Both the position numbers and the translations under genes were made by a program. From NCBI GenBank assembly GCA_011620045.1, contig WOZY01000222.1:1-10536 (forward strand): 10,536 nucleotides of DNA. Reading direction: 5' to 3'. The first letter of the stretch is position 1; each line of letters starts with the position of its first letter. This document shows positions 1 to 5,826 of this stretch, in pieces. This DNA comes from Mesotoga sp. Lineage in GTDB: Bacteria; Thermotogota; Thermotogae; Petrotogales; Kosmotogaceae. A model generated the notes under the pieces. That model saw only the letters and a program-made list of their open reading frames with translations, was not told the origin of the DNA and searched no databases.

Positions 1-518
1 AGAGTCCCTAGTAGACTGAGCGTTATCCCATAAGTAAACACAGCTACCGGAATTTTTTGAATTAGAAAAGGGCCAAATGCCATCCCTACTACATTTCCTG
101 CACTCCAAGAGAGAACGAAACGGATAACAGTCGCCGAAGGATCAACCCCAGCAGCTTTCTCAGACTTCGAAAGCAAGCCTTCAATTGATGGAAAAAAGAA
201 GCCGAAAAAGATGTTCATTACGATTACCGATATTACCAGATGTATGGGATGAGTCCAGAAGAATCCAAAGACAAGCGATATCGCCATTAAGAACATGCCA
301 TTCGATAGGCTTCGCTTGAAACCAACTTTATCCCCCATCCTGCCAAATATCAGAGCGGAAACAACGTAGAAAGCGCAACCAACAAAGTTGATTAGACCAA
401 TTTCTACATATGATAGCCCCCAATCTGCAGCCTTTGTGTTGATGGCCGAAGTCAGAAGGTAGAGTAGTATGGAGAACGAAAACGCATAGAAGTTGAACGC
501 GTGAAAGTATCGCTTCAT
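1..518 (-). CDS. MFS transporter, N-terminal part (gene continues past the left edge)
   Basis: Reading the minus strand from the ATG at 518 gives 172 codons without a stop, running off the window. The protein begins MKRYFHAFNFYAFSFSILLY and has repeated hydrophobic stretches at about residues 8-25, 40-60, 70-88, 91-111 and 136 onward, fitting membrane helices. Between helices 2 and 3 it has GRMGDKVGFKRS (about residues 60-71), a good match to major facilitator superfamily motif A (G-x3-D-K/R-x-G-x-K/R-K/R). It should be a cytoplasmic-membrane secondary transporter. The substrate cannot be read from this half; the solute-binding gene upstream (790-2052) belongs to another transport class and is separated by a terminator, so it says little. 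The start is supported by AAAGGCGG about 8 bases upstream. The family is fairly secure, the substrate unknown. Confidence 0.85.
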   Translation of the reverse strand, partial: MKRYFHAFNFYAFSFSILLYLLTSAINTKAADWGLSYVEIGLINFVGCAFYVVSALIFGRMGDKVGFKRSLSNGMFLMAISLVFGFFWTHPIHLVISVIVMNIFFGFFFPSIEGLLSKSEKAAGVDPSATVIRFVLSWSAGNVVGMAFGPFLIQKIPVAVFTYGITLSLLGT

Positions 519-653
519 TATTGAACCGCCTTTCAATGATCCTGTCAGAAGAACCGCAGCTTTTCAATCACATTCATTCTACCCCAATCAATGGCAGAGG
601 TAGCAATTGTCATTCTTCGATATGAGCATTAAAGATTTCTGCTTTTGCCTCTT

Positions 654-706
654 TGGTCTCACGAGGAAGACCACATAAGCATCTCTGCTTATCACCAGTG
701 ATCTTC
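654..706 (-). other. Possible structured leader RNA upstream of the MFS gene
   Basis: The 519-743 stretch between the upstream terminator and the transporter start contains no convincing gene. On the minus strand, 706-666 can fold into a nested hairpin: an outer 9-pair stem (GAAGAUCAC with GUGGUCUUC, one G.U pair), a 5-base bulge, and an inner perfect 7-pair stem (AUAAGCA/UGCUUAU) with a GAGA loop. The 3' arm overlaps a competing 6-pair hairpin at 673-654 (TGGTCT/AGACCA). The wobble pair forms only on the minus-strand transcript, which is the direction of the transporter. I do not recognise a known riboswitch class in it, and it could be a degraded repeat or chance pairing. Confidence 0.3.
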
Positions 707-743
707 CATTGGTAGGCTTTTCAAAATGGGCAACTGTCGTGAC

Positions 744-769
744 AAAAAAATGGAGGCCTAAGGCCTCCA
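744..769 (-). terminator. Rho-independent terminator after the solute-binding protein gene
   Basis: On the minus strand an 8-base-pair GC-rich stem (TGGAGGCC/GGCCTCCA, 769-751) with a 3-base loop is followed directly by seven T residues (750-744). It begins about 20 bases after the stop codon of the solute-binding protein gene. It should end that transcript and isolate the MFS gene, which would then need its own promoter. Confidence 0.9.
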
Positions 770-789
770 ACTACTCTTAACTTCTGCTC

Positions 790-2052
790 CTATTGCTCAG
801 CAACCTTTAACAGGATTTCCTGCTCCGCCCAGGCAAGTCCCTCTTCGACGGTTCTCTTCTGATTAATTACATCTCCCACCATCGTTCCGAGAATAGTCCT
901 GACATCGTCCCAAAGAGCAACATTGGGATCTACCGAGCCAAATGGAATCTGGCTGATAGGAACTAGGACCGTAGGATTCTGTTCTTCATATGCTTTCCAC
1001 TGAGGAGTCGTCAAAGCAATTTCTGTTACCGGCATATATCCAGTCTTAACTGACCAGTAAGCCTGGATCTCAGGACTTATGAGGTACTTCATGAACTTCC
1101 AGGCAGCCTCTTTCTGCTCCGCTGTGATCCCTTTGAACATAACAACATCCGTTCCAGCAAAGGGTGGTGCCTGAACTTCCCACATTGGAACGGGAGCCCA
1201 TGCCCAACCATGCTTTCCTCTTGAACCGGAGTCGACATAAGAAGCGGAGGCGATTGTCTCAACAAACATGGCGATCTGACCGTCGCCAAAAGGTGCATCA
1301 AGATATCCGCCCTGGAAGAGAGCTACCTTATAGGTGTGAGCCATGTCGTACATCAGCTGAAGAGCCTCTTTTGCTTCAGGAGAATTTATAGTGACCTCGA
1401 CCGAACCATCGGGCTTTATATCAATTGCTTCTCCACCATTGGCTCTCAAGAATATCATGAAATGATCGATCGTGGTTCTGAAACCAAAGCCATACTGATC
1501 AATCTGACCGTCGTTGTTCTTGTCCTCCGTAAGCATCATCGCTGCAAACAGAAGATCATCCATAGTCTTAGGGACTTCAAGCCCATACTGCTCAAAGAGG
1601 TCTGTGTTGTAATAAAGGACGTAAGTGCTCTTGTTGAAGGGAAGGGCGTAAACAGTATCGCCCCAGGTGACCATTTTCTTGAAAGGATTCCATATGGCAT
1701 CCCATTCTTCATCAGTCAAGCCAACTTCGGGATCGGAAATCAAGGAATTCAGTTCTTGAACAGCATCTCGAGGTATAAGTCTGGCAGTCCAGTTCCCGTA
1801 AGCCTGAGAAAGAGCAGGTAATGTCTTGCTTTCCGCACTTACCAGAAGTTTCTGCTGCAAAGCACTGTAATTTCCTACATAAATGGCCTTTACCACAATA
1901 TCGGGGTTTGCCTCATTGAAAGATGCCACGATTTCATTGACTGTGGTTCCCTGAGCACCACCCATCGCGTGCCAGAACTCAATCTCCGTCACAGCAAAGG
2001 TGAATACTGCAAAAGAAACGATTAGAATAGCAAGAACTAATCTTTTGCGCAT
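790..2052 (-). CDS. ABC transporter extracellular solute-binding protein (family 1, UgpB/sugar type)
   Basis: This 420-residue secreted protein binds a small ligand, most likely a sugar or glycerol-phosphate-like compound, and delivers it to an ABC permease. Residues 1-20 are a Sec signal peptide (basic MRKR, hydrophobic core, likely cleavage after FTFA); there is no lipobox cysteine, so it is probably not a lipoprotein. The mature start EIEFWHAMGG is typical of UgpB-like family 1 binding proteins. DKNNDGQID (177-185) is a DxNxDGxxD calcium-loop-like motif common in this family, and AAWKFMKYLISPEIQAYW followed by GYMPV (about 316-342) is the usual C-terminal signature. Length is normal. AAGGAGG lies about 10 bases before the ATG. 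No permease or ATPase gene adjoins it: coaE is upstream and an MFS gene downstream, so it is an orphan here. The ligand is not predictable from sequence alone. Confidence 0.93.
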   Translation of the reverse strand: MRKRLVLAILIVSFAVFTFAVTEIEFWHAMGGAQGTTVNEIVASFNEANPDIVVKAIYVGNYSALQQKLLVSAESKTLPALSQAYGNWTARLIPRDAVQELNSLISDPEVGLTDEEWDAIWNPFKKMVTWGDTVYALPFNKSTYVLYYNTDLFEQYGLEVPKTMDDLLFAAMMLTEDKNNDGQIDQYGFGFRTTIDHFMIFLRANGGEAIDIKPDGSVEVTINSPEAKEALQLMYDMAHTYKVALFQGGYLDAPFGDGQIAMFVETIASASYVDSGSRGKHGWAWAPVPMWEVQAPPFAGTDVVMFKGITAEQKEAAWKFMKYLISPEIQAYWSVKTGYMPVTEIALTTPQWKAYEEQNPTVLVPISQIPFGSVDPNVALWDDVRTILGTMVGDVINQKRTVEEGLAWAEQEILLKVAEQ

Positions 2053-2089
2053 TTCCCTACCTCCTTATAAGAAATCTTTAAGTGACCTA

Positions 2090-2098
2090 ATTATACCA
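2090..2098 (-). promoter_or_regulatory. Extended -10 promoter for the solute-binding protein gene
   Basis: The minus strand reads TGGTATAAT from 2098 to 2090, an extended -10 (TGn plus a perfect TATAAT) with no good -35 hexamer 16-18 bases upstream. The predicted transcription start near 2083 gives a leader of about 31 bases containing the AAGGAGG ribosome-binding site. The TAA stop of coaE (2093-2091) lies inside the TATAAT, so the promoter sits across the end of the preceding gene. No terminator separates the two genes, so read-through from the apt-pgi-coaE unit is also possible. Confidence 0.65.
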
Positions 2099-2663
2099 CT
2101 ATGCCCCACCCGAAAAGAACCTCTCTAACCTTCTCGAAAGTCTCATCAATACTGCCTGATGTTGAGACCTCGGCACTGGCTAGCTCCTTCTTCGAATTAA
2201 GATAAGACTGTGAACGGAGTATCGACTCCGCTTGGTACTTGCTCATTCCCCTCTTCATGAGTCTCTCCACAGAAGCTTTATTCGTACATTCAAACCAGAT
2301 GACTTTGTCACATCTATCAGCAAGCCCTATTTCGTGGATCAAAGCCCCATCGATTATACAGAGCTTCGAATGGCATCCCTCAAGAGCTTCCAATGCCTTT
2401 CGTCTAATGATCGGGTGAAGTATTTCATTCAGTCTTAGCAGGAGTTCACTGTCTTCGAAGACTTTCTTTGAAAGCTTTTTTCTGTCAACTTTGCCGCAAG
2501 TAAGAACACTCTTCCCGAAAGAGTCGATGATCCGCTCCTTCTCTTCGTCTAACGAATCGTGGCCAAGCTCATCCAGGGAGATTATCTCCGCACCGAACCT
2601 TTTAAAACGCTCAGCGGCAGTAGACTTACCGCTTCCCGCCTTTCCCACAAAGCCAACTACCAT
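2091..2663 (-). CDS. coaE: Dephospho-CoA kinase
   Basis: CoaE phosphorylates the 3'-hydroxyl of dephospho-CoA with ATP, the last step of coenzyme A synthesis, in the cytoplasm. The 190-residue protein has the P-loop GKAGSGKST (residues 7-15), DELGH (31-35) equivalent to the family's DADxIxH segment, HPIIR (83-87), DGALIHE (105-111) matching the D-x-P-L-L-x-E segment, and LRSQ (149-152) in the lid region. It is slightly shorter than the usual roughly 200 residues but complete. Its ATG overlaps the stop of the 85-residue gene upstream (TAATG), implying translational coupling in the apt-pgi-coaE unit. As I recall, T. maritima has coaE (TM1387) beside pgi in the same neighbourhood. Confidence 0.92.
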   Translation of the reverse strand: MVVGFVGKAGSGKSTAAERFKRFGAEIISLDELGHDSLDEEKERIIDSFGKSVLTCGKVDRKKLSKKVFEDSELLLRLNEILHPIIRRKALEALEGCHSKLCIIDGALIHEIGLADRCDKVIWFECTNKASVERLMKRGMSKYQAESILRSQSYLNSKKELASAEVSTSGSIDETFEKVREVLFGWGIVV

Positions 2664-2920
2664 TACAGAAGCTTCTCTCCCGATTCGATGACATTCATTA
2701 CTGCTTTGGAGATATCGCTGTTCGCGTTTTCCAGTTTCTTCCTCTCTTCAGGGCTGATCACGATAATATCTGCCTCGATCTCTTCCATTTCTCCGATCTT
2801 TTGCAGAAGATCCTCGGATTCCACTGAAACTATTACAAAGGTTGGTATAGTTTCTCCAGAAGTGAAATATACTTCCTCGACCGAAAAACCCTCGATAACT
2901 TTCATGAGCTCAGACTTCAT
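2663..2920 (-). CDS. Small conserved-context protein of unknown function (85 aa)
   Basis: I do not recognise this protein. It is 85 residues, acidic, with no signal peptide, membrane segment or cysteine. The pattern suggests alternating strands and helices: a helix at 3-10, strands at about 15-19 and 26-32 (TFVIVSV), a helix at 35-46, a strand at 49-55 (ADIIVIS), and a helix from 57 onward. The ADIIVISPEE segment and the C-terminal helix vaguely recall small minimal-nucleotidyltransferase folds, but the GS and DxD active-site residues are absent, so this is only a weak inference. Evidence that it is real is positional: its ATG overlaps the pgi stop (ATGA, 2920-2917), its TAA overlaps the coaE ATG, and GGAGG lies about 8 bases before its start. 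It may help regulate or assemble its neighbours, or do neither. Confidence 0.75.
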   Translation of the reverse strand: MKSELMKVIEGFSVEEVYFTSGETIPTFVIVSVESEDLLQKIGEMEEIEADIIVISPEERKKLENANSDISKAVMNVIESGEKLL

Positions 2921-4281
2921 AACTCGAACCTCCAGGAGGTTTTCTCCTCATATCTATCCCTAACTTCCTCGTATCCTTTTCTTCCCATAAAAGCATAAGT
3001 CAATTTCTTTCCGAGCTCTACTCCAGGCTGGTCATAAGGATTCACTTTCAGTAGGAAACCCATTAATGCAGTTTGTATCTCGTAGGAGACAATAAATTCG
3101 CCAACATGAACTTCGTCTATCTGTGGAAAAGAGATTGTCATGTTGGGTACACCGTTCGCAGCAAGTGCAATCGATGTTCCTCTTAGCTCCGCATTAAGCA
3201 GTTCACCAACCTCAACTCCGTTGAGATAGGACAACGCTTCAATGTCCGAATGTATGAAGGGTATTGTAAGCTGGTTTCCAAAATCCTCCACCTTCAAGAA
3301 CGTCACTATCTTGTCTTTCGGTCCCTCGTTGTATAGTTGAACTTGAGAGTGCTGGTCAATTGCGCCCAGAGACTTCACAGGCGTCTGACCGGAACGAACT
3401 ATTCTGCCAGAGACATCGAACTTCTTTCCCAAAGACTCTGCCCATAACTGTCTATACCAGTCGGCAAGAGTATAGAGTCTATTTGAATATGGCATCATTA
3501 CTGAGATGTTGTGCCCTTTCTTCAGATAAGCATAGTGTATTAGAGCACTTACAGCTGCCGGGTTTGATTTGACGTCATCCCTCAGATATCTCTCCTTTCC
3601 AAACCTCGCCCCCTCGTAGATAAGACTTATATCAATTCCCTCCGCAGCCGCCGAAAGCAGACCTACTGGCGTCAAAACGCTAAAACGACCTCCAACATCT
3701 TCTGGGATAGTGAGGGTTCTTATACCTTCGGCGTCTGCGATTTGTCTGAGTACACCCTTGTGTTTGTCGGTAGTAAATATGAAATGATCTTTAATAGGGA
3801 GATCGAGTTTTTCTAGTAATCCTCTAACACTGAGATAATTTGCCATGCTTTCAGCAGTAGTTCCAGACTTCGAGATAACGTTGAATACAGTGTTACCGAG
3901 ATCCAGTTCTCCTAGCACAGAGGCAATCATATCGGGATCAACATTATCGAGCAGAAACATTCTCGAGTTTCCATCTCGCTTCTCCTTAACATAAGAGTTC
4001 CAGCTAATCGGCTTCAGTGCACAGTGCAAAGCCTGATTGCCAAGTGCCGAGCCTCCAATTCCAATCACCACGAAATTATCGAAATGTTCGAGCCAGGATC
4101 TGTAGGTCTTGACTTCTTCAAGAATTTCATCGTTTTCAAGAATTCGCAGAAAACCGGGCAATGGTTGAAAGACCCTTTCGAAATTCGTGGAAAGTGTCTT
4201 AGCAATATCTATCATCTCATCAAAAGAAAGTCCGCTTTCAAGAGTCTCTTTGAACGCAAAAGAGAAGTCATATTTTAGCAT
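2917..4281 (-). CDS. pgi: Glucose-6-phosphate isomerase
   Basis: Pgi interconverts glucose 6-phosphate and fructose 6-phosphate in glycolysis and gluconeogenesis, in the cytoplasm. The 454-residue protein is the typical length of the compact bacterial form. Visible motifs are GIGGSALGNQ (74-83), the phosphate-binding SKSGTTAES (137-145), GGRFSVLTP (197-205, matching the first Pgi signature), AESLGKK (281-287) with the likely catalytic Glu282, His311 in DQHSQVQL, and NPYDQPGVELGKK (414-426), the second Pgi signature, with the C-terminal lysine of the active site. The ATG follows the apt stop by 14 bases and is preceded by GGAGG sites; the nearer one is too close, so ACGGAGG is the likely ribosome-binding site. 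The stop overlaps the next start. It belongs to the apt-pgi-coaE transcription unit. Confidence 0.97.
   Translation of the reverse strand: MLKYDFSFAFKETLESGLSFDEMIDIAKTLSTNFERVFQPLPGFLRILENDEILEEVKTYRSWLEHFDNFVVIGIGGSALGNQALHCALKPISWNSYVKEKRDGNSRMFLLDNVDPDMIASVLGELDLGNTVFNVISKSGTTAESMANYLSVRGLLEKLDLPIKDHFIFTTDKHKGVLRQIADAEGIRTLTIPEDVGGRFSVLTPVGLLSAAAEGIDISLIYEGARFGKERYLRDDVKSNPAAVSALIHYAYLKKGHNISVMMPYSNRLYTLADWYRQLWAESLGKKFDVSGRIVRSGQTPVKSLGAIDQHSQVQLYNEGPKDKIVTFLKVEDFGNQLTIPFIHSDIEALSYLNGVEVGELLNAELRGTSIALAANGVPNMTISFPQIDEVHVGEFIVSYEIQTALMGFLLKVNPYDQPGVELGKKLTYAFMGRKGYEEVRDRYEEKTSWRFEL
2927..2941 (-). promoter_or_regulatory. Palindrome covering the ribosome-binding site of the 85-residue gene
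   Basis: The end of pgi contains a perfect inverted repeat, AACCTCC-T-GGAGGTT on the minus strand, whose right arm is the Shine-Dalgarno sequence of the next gene. In the transcript the left arm could pair with and mask GGAGG until ribosomes translating pgi open it, which would tie expression of the small gene to pgi translation. The one-base loop is too tight for a full hairpin, so at most about five or six pairs would form. Confidence 0.4.
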
Positions 4282-4295
4282 TCCTCCAACCTCCG

Positions 4296-4808
4296 TTAAT
4301 AAGTAATTAGGGTCTCCACTCTACGGCCGGAAAGCCTCTTTCTTGGCTCAAGAAATCCTAATTCAGCCAGGCATAGAATTCCGACGACTTCTCCCCCACT
4401 ATCTTCAATGATACGAGCAATTGCCTCCATCGTCCCTCCGGTCGCGAGAATGTCGTCCACTATCAGCACCTTATCTCCGTTACAGATCGCATCAACGTGC
4501 ATTTGAAGAGTCGCCTTTCCATACTCAAGTTCATACTCTATCTCTTTAGTCTTGTAAGGAAGCTTTCCAGGCTTTCTAACAGGTACTAGGGCTTTTCCCA
4601 TTTCATAAGCGAGAGGAGCCGCAAAAATGAACCCTCTGGCTTCGGGAGCTACCACGATATTGAAGTCGATTTTCCTTGCCCGTTCCGACATCTGCAATAT
4701 GCTCTCCCTGAAAGCTAAAGGATCCTTTAATAATGGAGTGACATCTTTGAAAATCACACCTTCCTTTGGGAAGTTCGAAACGTCACGCACAAAGGCTTCT
4801 AGATCCAT
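4296..4808 (-). CDS. apt: Adenine phosphoribosyltransferase
   Basis: Apt salvages adenine by joining it to phosphoribosyl pyrophosphate to form AMP and pyrophosphate, in the cytoplasm. The 170-residue protein has the family's usual length and layout: the N-terminal FPKEGVIFKDVTPLL (13-27), APEARGF (54-60) in the purine-binding region, and the PRPP-binding loop VLIVDDILATGGT (114-126) with the two acidic residues and the TGGT phosphate contact. The start is set by GGAGG 7-8 bases upstream of the ATG. It is the first gene of the leftward unit with pgi, the 85-residue gene and coaE, and is read from the extended -10 promoter at 4846-4854, back to back with the redox cluster. Confidence 0.97.
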   Translation of the reverse strand: MDLEAFVRDVSNFPKEGVIFKDVTPLLKDPLAFRESILQMSERARKIDFNIVVAPEARGFIFAAPLAYEMGKALVPVRKPGKLPYKTKEIEYELEYGKATLQMHVDAICNGDKVLIVDDILATGGTMEAIARIIEDSGGEVVGILCLAELGFLEPRKRLSGRRVETLITY

Positions 4809-4845
4809 CTAATCTCCTCCTTATAGAGCTCCTTGGACATGGGTT

Positions 4846-4854
4846 ATTTTAACA
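4846..4854 (-). promoter_or_regulatory. Extended -10 promoter for apt-pgi-coaE
   Basis: The minus strand reads TGTTAAAAT from 4854 to 4846, an extended -10 with one mismatch to TATAAT. No clear -35 is seen at the usual distance. The predicted start near 4839 gives a leader of about 31 bases ending in GGAGG-N7-ATG of apt. A short perfect palindrome GTTA-TTT-TAAC (4843-4853) overlaps the hexamer and could be an operator or coincidence. Confidence 0.5.
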
Positions 4855-4882
4855 CAGGAATCAGCCCATTTCTCTAGGTGCG

Positions 4883-4891
4883 TGTTATAAT
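4883..4891 (+). promoter_or_regulatory. Extended -10 promoter for the HndABC-type redox cluster
   Basis: The plus strand reads TGTTATAAT at 4883-4891, a perfect TATAAT with the TGn extension and no clear -35. The predicted transcription start near 4898 leaves a leader of about 40 bases before the TTG start at 4939. This promoter stands back to back with the apt promoter, about 30 bases apart, so one regulator bound between them could affect both. Confidence 0.65.
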
Positions 4892-4938
4892 GCATGTGTG
4901 AAATAAATAACATTCTTTCCTCAAAGGAGGTGCAAGGT

Positions 4939-5433
4939 TTGTCTCTTGTAAACTGCCCGGATTGTCAGCAGCTCTTTAGAGAACTTGACGAGTATATTGA
5001 TTCCGTCAAAGGCAACACGGGTGTTCTAATTAATGTGCTTCACAAAGCTCAAGAAATCTTTGGATATCTCTCGGAAGAACTGCAGCAGCACGTATCTGAG
5101 AAACTCGATATTCCTTTAAGTCAGGTATATGGAGTTGTGACCTTTTACAATTTCTTCAGCATGAAGCCAAAGGGAAAGAACCAGATAAAAGTCTGTCTAG
5201 GAACCGCCTGCTATGTTAAGGGTGCCGATAAGATACTCGAAAGGCTCCAAGACGAACTGAGCGTTGAGATGAATGAACCGACCTCCGACGGACTCTTTTC
5301 TATTCACGCCGTTAGATGCCTCGGTGCCTGCAGTATGGCTCCGGTGGTTTTGGTCGGCGAGGATGACTATTTTGGGAGAGTAACCCCTGATGAGGTTTCA
5401 AAGATATTAGGCAAATATAGGAGGGCCGACTGA
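4939..5433 (+). CDS. hndA: NuoE/HndA-type [2Fe-2S] subunit, first copy
   Basis: This thioredoxin-fold electron carrier of the NuoE (24 kDa) family passes electrons between the NuoF-type flavoprotein and a partner enzyme in the cytoplasm. I place the start at the TTG at 4939, giving 164 residues: AAAGGAGGTG ends 6-8 bases upstream, whereas the in-frame ATG at 4894 lies only 2 bases beyond the -10 box and would not be in the transcript. An N-terminal helical domain is followed by the cluster domain with Cys86, Cys91, Cys127 and Cys131 (CX4C and CX3C), the full NuoE ligand set. An extra CPDC at residues 6-9 is not part of the usual ligand set. The stop overlaps the next start (TGATG). The order NuoE, HndB-like, NuoF matches HndA-HndB-HndC of Desulfovibrio-type NAD(P)-linked [FeFe] hydrogenases, but no hydrogenase subunit follows. 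Confidence 0.9.
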   Translation: MSLVNCPDCQQLFRELDEYIDSVKGNTGVLINVLHKAQEIFGYLSEELQQHVSEKLDIPLSQVYGVVTFYNFFSMKPKGKNQIKVCLGTACYVKGADKILERLQDELSVEMNEPTSDGLFSIHAVRCLGACSMAPVVLVGEDDYFGRVTPDEVSKILGKYRRAD

Positions 5434-5810
5434 TGCCAAAAATCAAGAGCCTTGAAGAACTTATGAAGATCAAAGAGAACGCAATGAAGGGTCTTAAGAT
5501 GCGTGACTCGGGCAAGAGAGGAAAAGTAATCGTGGCAATGGGAACATGCGGGATTGCGGCAGGCGCGAAGGATACGTTAAGGGCGATTGTAGATTCACTT
5601 GAAGAGAAGGGAATCGATGATGTCGCTGTCGTTCAGTCAGGCTGCTTTGGTCTCTGTGATGTCGAGCCCACAATAGAGGTCCATCTCGAGGGATCAGAGC
5701 CGATAATTTATGGACACGTAAGCCCCACTCAAGCAAAGAGAGTGGTTGAGCAGCACATTGTCGGCGGAAAAGTAGTTGGAGATCTTATTGTGAAAAGAGG
5801 AGAACTATAA
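5433..5810 (+). CDS. hndB: HndB-like thioredoxin-fold (2Fe-2S) ferredoxin-type protein
   Basis: This 125-residue protein resembles HndB, the small accessory subunit of NAD(P)-reducing [FeFe] hydrogenases. It has a charged N-terminal helix (MPKIKSLEELMKIKENA), then a thioredoxin-like ferredoxin domain with MGTCGIAAGA (36-45) and SGCFGLC (69-75). Only three candidate ligand cysteines are present (39, 71, 75): the position matching the first NuoE cysteine is alanine. From memory the MGTCGIAAGA form is normal for HndB homologues, so this is a family trait and not a local loss, and whether a cluster is bound is uncertain. The C-terminal VEQHIVGGKVV resembles the same region of the next protein's N-terminal domain. 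The ATG overlaps the previous stop, with TAGGAGG upstream, so it is translationally coupled to the HndA-like gene. Confidence 0.88.
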   Translation: MPKIKSLEELMKIKENAMKGLKMRDSGKRGKVIVAMGTCGIAAGAKDTLRAIVDSLEEKGIDDVAVVQSGCFGLCDVEPTIEVHLEGSEPIIYGHVSPTQAKRVVEQHIVGGKVVGDLIVKRGEL

Positions 5811-5826
5811 CGAGAGGTGATTAAGG

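Noticed and set aside
576..606. Possible promoter for the MFS gene (TTGCTA then TAGAAT on the minus strand)
   Set aside because: The spacer is 19 bases and there is no TGn extension, unlike the other promoters here; too weak to list.
588..770. 60-codon minus-strand frame between the solute-binding gene and the MFS gene
   Set aside because: Its TTG start lies inside the terminator stem, there is no ribosome-binding site, and the product (many basic residues, no family resemblance) looks like noise across a structured region.
1336..1821. 161-codon plus-strand frame opposite the solute-binding protein gene
   Set aside because: It is antisense to a well-supported gene, has no ribosome-binding site or family features, and fits a shadow frame.
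4838..4870. ATGGG...CCCAT inverted repeat in the divergent promoter region
   Set aside because: Arms of five bases about 20 bases apart are expected by chance and fit no known operator.
5433..5810. Three-cysteine ligand set of the HndB-like protein as a fresh loss of function
   Set aside because: The MGTCGIAAGA form is, as far as I recall, common to HndB homologues, so the missing fourth cysteine is a family trait.
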